A stretch of 6,712 nucleotides of DNA from Bacteroidota bacterium. GTDB lineage: Bacteria > Bacteroidota > Ignavibacteria > Ignavibacteriales > Melioribacteraceae. The position numbers and the translations under genes are program-made. Below the pieces are notes generated by a model. That model searched no databases, had not been told where the DNA came from, and saw nothing but the letters and a program-made list of their open reading frames with translations. Where the stretch lies: the NCBI GenBank assembly GCA_021812745.1, contig JAKAMS010000143.1, positions 1 through 6,712 on the forward strand, written 5' to 3'. Every line of letters starts with the position of its first letter. Within the stretch, counting starts at the first letter, position 1. Below are positions 4,812 to 6,712 of this stretch, piece by piece.

Positions 4812-6712
4812 TTATGCCTCCATCTCAAAAGTTACAAAGTTCACATTCATGGCTGTTCCTCCCATCAATGGATCGGTTTTATATTTAGTAATAAGTTGAG
4901 TATCGCTTGCGCCTTTGCCAAATGCGCCTTTAAGCATTTTAGAATTGTGCCCGAAACCATGAACCATATAAACGCAATCCGGTCTAATTCTTTCCGTGAT
5001 CTTAACTTTAATTTTATTGCTCACAACACCGTCTTGATTTTTTAATCGAACATGTTGAGCATTTTTTAATCCAAACCGATTTGCTACATCCTCGTTCACC
5101 CAAATTTCATTCTCATCCATCATATCCATCAAAATTCTATTTGATTGAGTCCGGCTGAATGAATGAACCGGTGCGCGCCCAAATAACAATCTGAAATATC
5201 CGGACGGCGGCTGTTCCGGTCTTTTATATTTTGGAACGGGTTCGAATCCGGCTTCTGCAAGTTGCGGAGAATAGAATTCAATTTTGCCCGATGGAGTAGC
5301 AAATTCCGGTGCAATTCCTTCTTCAAAATAGATTGGCGCTTTATTACCGTGAATAATTCCTTTCTTCTTCATCTCATCTAAACTCATTCCGATTTTTTTC
5401 AGCCGGAAATCGAGATACTCTTCAATATCATTCCAAGGATAGTAATGACCAAGACCCAATTTTTCTGCAAGTTTTTTTGCAATCCACCAGTTTGGTTTTT
5501 GGTCGTTTGGTGAATCAATAACAGGCTGACGGATTCCTAAAAATTGTTCTTTGAATGGAGATGAATGTAAATCATCATAACGTTCCAGATAAATAGATTC
5601 CGGAAGAACAACATCTGCCCATCCGGCAATCTCGCTCGGTATAACATCTACAACAACCAACAGATCTAAATTCTGAATTGCTTTAATAGTCTCTTCTTCA
5701 TTCGGTAATGCGTTCAATAAATTTGTAGCGTAAACAAACCAGCTTTTAATCGGGTATGGTTTACCCGTGATAGTTGCATCTCTAACTCCGGTTGTAATTT
5801 CTTCTGATGCGAATGGATATTTTTTATCTGGGTTATCAACTTTAGGTTTTGCCGGTTCGGGATATGCAGGATAAGGATAACCAGGAATAGAGAATTTAGT
5901 TGGAAAGAAGAAACCGCCTTTTCGTCCCCAACTTCCCATCAAAGCATTCAACAAAGCAATCGCACGCGAGCGCTGTGTATCATCTCCATACCAGGTTGTG
6001 TGTCTTCCGGGATGAATTAAAGTTGCCGGTTTATGCTGAGACATAACTCTTGCTGTTGTCCGTATTAATTCAGAATCAATTCCTGTTTCCGGATAAGCCC
6101 ACTCGGGTGTGTATTGAGAAATTTCTGCGGCGAATTGTTCGAAACCAAAACCGAATTTTGTAACGTAATCAACATCATAAAGTTTTTCTGAGACGATCAC
6201 ATTCATCCATGCGAGAAGAAGCGCAATGTCTGTTCCCGGTTTAATCGGTAAATAATATTTTGCTTTAGATGCGGCTACCGAAAATCTCGGGTCAACTACA
6301 ATAATCGTAGCGTCTTTCTGAACCGCATTGGCAAATTCTTGCACTTGTGAATTATGCATGTTCTCACCAAGATGAGAACCAATGAGCACAAGGCATTTTG
6401 AATTTTCAATGTCGGTTCTTTCAGGTGAACCAATAGCGTCTCCAAAAGTTAATTCAAATCCAACATCGCGCGGACCGCGGCATTGCGCAAATGATGGAGC
6501 TGAAAAGTTCTGAGTTCCGAACGCATTGAGAGTATGTTTCAAAAAATTTCCGCCTATACCATGAGCAAAAAACGCAACCGCTTCTGGTCCATATTGGGCT
6601 TTAATTTTATTCATCTTCTCGGCGATGTAATCAAAAGCTTCGCCCCATGTAACTTCTTTCCATTCTTCTTTACCGCGTTCTCTTGTTCTTATTAGCGGTG
6701 AACGCAAACGGT
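4812..6712 (-). CDS. psrA: Molybdopterin oxidoreductase catalytic subunit, polysulfide/thiosulfate reductase type (partial, 5' end missing)
   Basis: This is the catalytic subunit of a DMSO reductase-superfamily enzyme. The frame is open to the right edge. The first visible residues (RLRSPLIRTRERGKEEWKEV) correspond to the segment just after the N-terminal 4Fe-4S domain, so roughly 100 residues, including any Tat signal, are missing; a TTG at 6707 is an internal Leu. Numbering from that Leu: FGTQNFSAPSFAQC (63-76) carries the probable molybdenum ligand C76; VDPRFSVAASKA (138-149) and GDDTQRSRAIALLNALMGSWGRKGG (two parts, 241-265) are pterin-binding elements; TPSGKIEF (471-478) and the C-terminal MopB barrel (about 504-631, YFRLLFGRAPVHS) follow. 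About 632 visible residues plus the missing part would give 730-760, matching PsrA/PhsA and shorter than TtrA. The neighbouring ferredoxin and NrfD genes support a Psr/Phs-type complex. Polysulfide, thiosulfate, sulfur or arsenate chemistry cannot be separated by sequence reading alone. Confidence 0.9.
   Translation of the reverse strand, partial: RLRSPLIRTRERGKEEWKEVTWGEAFDYIAEKMNKIKAQYGPEAVAFFAHGIGGNFLKHTLNAFGTQNFSAPSFAQCRGPRDVGFELTFGDAIGSPERTDIENSKCLVLIGSHLGENMHNSQVQEFANAVQKDATIIVVDPRFSVAASKAKYYLPIKPGTDIALLLAWMNVIVSEKLYDVDYVTKFGFGFEQFAAEISQYTPEWAYPETGIDSELIRTTARVMSQHKPATLIHPGRHTTWYGDDTQRSRAIALLNALMGSWGRKGGFFFPTKFSIPGYPYPAYPEPAKPKVDNPDKKYPFASEEITTGVRDATITGKPYPIKSWFVYATNLLNALPNEEETIKAIQNLDLLVVVDVIPSEIAGWADVVLPESIYLERYDDLHSSPFKEQFLGIRQPVIDSPNDQKPNWWIAKKLAEKLGLGHYYPWNDIEEYLDFRLKKIGMSLDEMKKKGIIHGNKAPIYFEEGIAPEFATPSGKIEFYSPQLAEAGFEPVPKYKRPEQPPSGYFRLLFGRAPVHSFSRTQSNRILMDMMDENEIWVNEDVANRFGLKNAQHVRLKNQDGVVSNKIKVKITERIRPDCVYMVHGFGHNSKMLKGAFGKGASDTQLITKYKTDPLMGGTAMNVNFVTFEMEA
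4817..4821 (-). promoter_or_regulatory. Ribosome binding site of the ferredoxin subunit, inside the end of the catalytic gene
   Basis: GGAGG on the minus strand lies within the last codons (Met-Glu-Ala-stop) of the molybdenum subunit and 6 bases before the ATG at 4810. Stop and start are separated by a single base. It fixes the ferredoxin start and indicates coupled translation of the two subunits. Confidence 0.7.

Noticed and set aside
4577..5045. Two overlapping plus-strand open frames opposite the ferredoxin and molybdenum subunits
   Set aside because: The minus-strand proteins here have conserved cluster ligands and MopB motifs. The plus-strand products have no recognisable domain and unusual composition.
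6705..6707. TTG as the start of the molybdenum subunit
   Set aside because: It is an internal leucine: the frame continues beyond the window edge, and the visible sequence begins after the expected N-terminal 4Fe-4S domain.

Overview
The window is an AT-rich bacterial segment in which every supported gene lies on the minus strand, so transcription runs from high to low coordinates. It reads as one sulfur-metabolism locus. The style suggests a Gram-negative anaerobe or facultative anaerobe: there is a periplasmic-type respiratory molybdoenzyme, a secreted protein with a Sec signal, and the start of an FadL-like outer-membrane protein. Low GC, Lys/Asn/Ile-rich proteins and strong AAGGAGG-type ribosome binding sites would fit an Ignavibacteriota/Chlorobiota-like member of the Bacteroidota group. 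That placement is an impression from protein style, not a demonstrated assignment.

Layout in transcription order. (1) 6712-4812: catalytic molybdopterin subunit of a polysulfide/thiosulfate reductase-type enzyme, truncated by the window edge so that its N-terminus is missing. (2) 4810-4271: four-cluster ferredoxin subunit (PsrB type). (3) 4260-3313: eight-helix NrfD/PsrC quinone-interacting membrane subunit. These three genes are separated by 1 and 10 bases. (4) After 51 bases holding a perfect 12-bp palindrome come two half-length YeeE/YedE membrane proteins (3261-2707 and 2710-2108). (5) Next is a membrane-anchored rhodanese-fold protein (2111-1443) whose catalytic cysteine position is occupied by glycine. 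Genes 4 and 5 are chained by two successive ATGA stop/start overlaps. (6) A 134-base gap contains a hairpin and a good sigma70-like promoter. It leads into a secreted protein of 369 aa with a DUF302-like N-terminal domain (1308-199). (7) The first 50 codons of an FadL/OMPP1-like outer-membrane protein run off the left edge (150-1).

Working model (inference): the PsrABC-like complex uses quinol electrons to reduce polysulfide, thiosulfate or sulfur outside the cytoplasmic membrane. The paired YeeE/YedE proteins move a small sulfur species across that membrane. The tethered rhodanese-like protein and the DUF302-like protein would bind or hand over sulfur on the outer face. The substrate and direction cannot be read from the sequence.

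There is no stretch over 300 bases without a gene. I saw no RNA genes, mobile elements, CRISPR arrays or attachment sites. The most unusual item is the rhodanese-like protein: it has lost the active-site cysteine, and its only cysteine is the last residue, at the end of a flexible tail.
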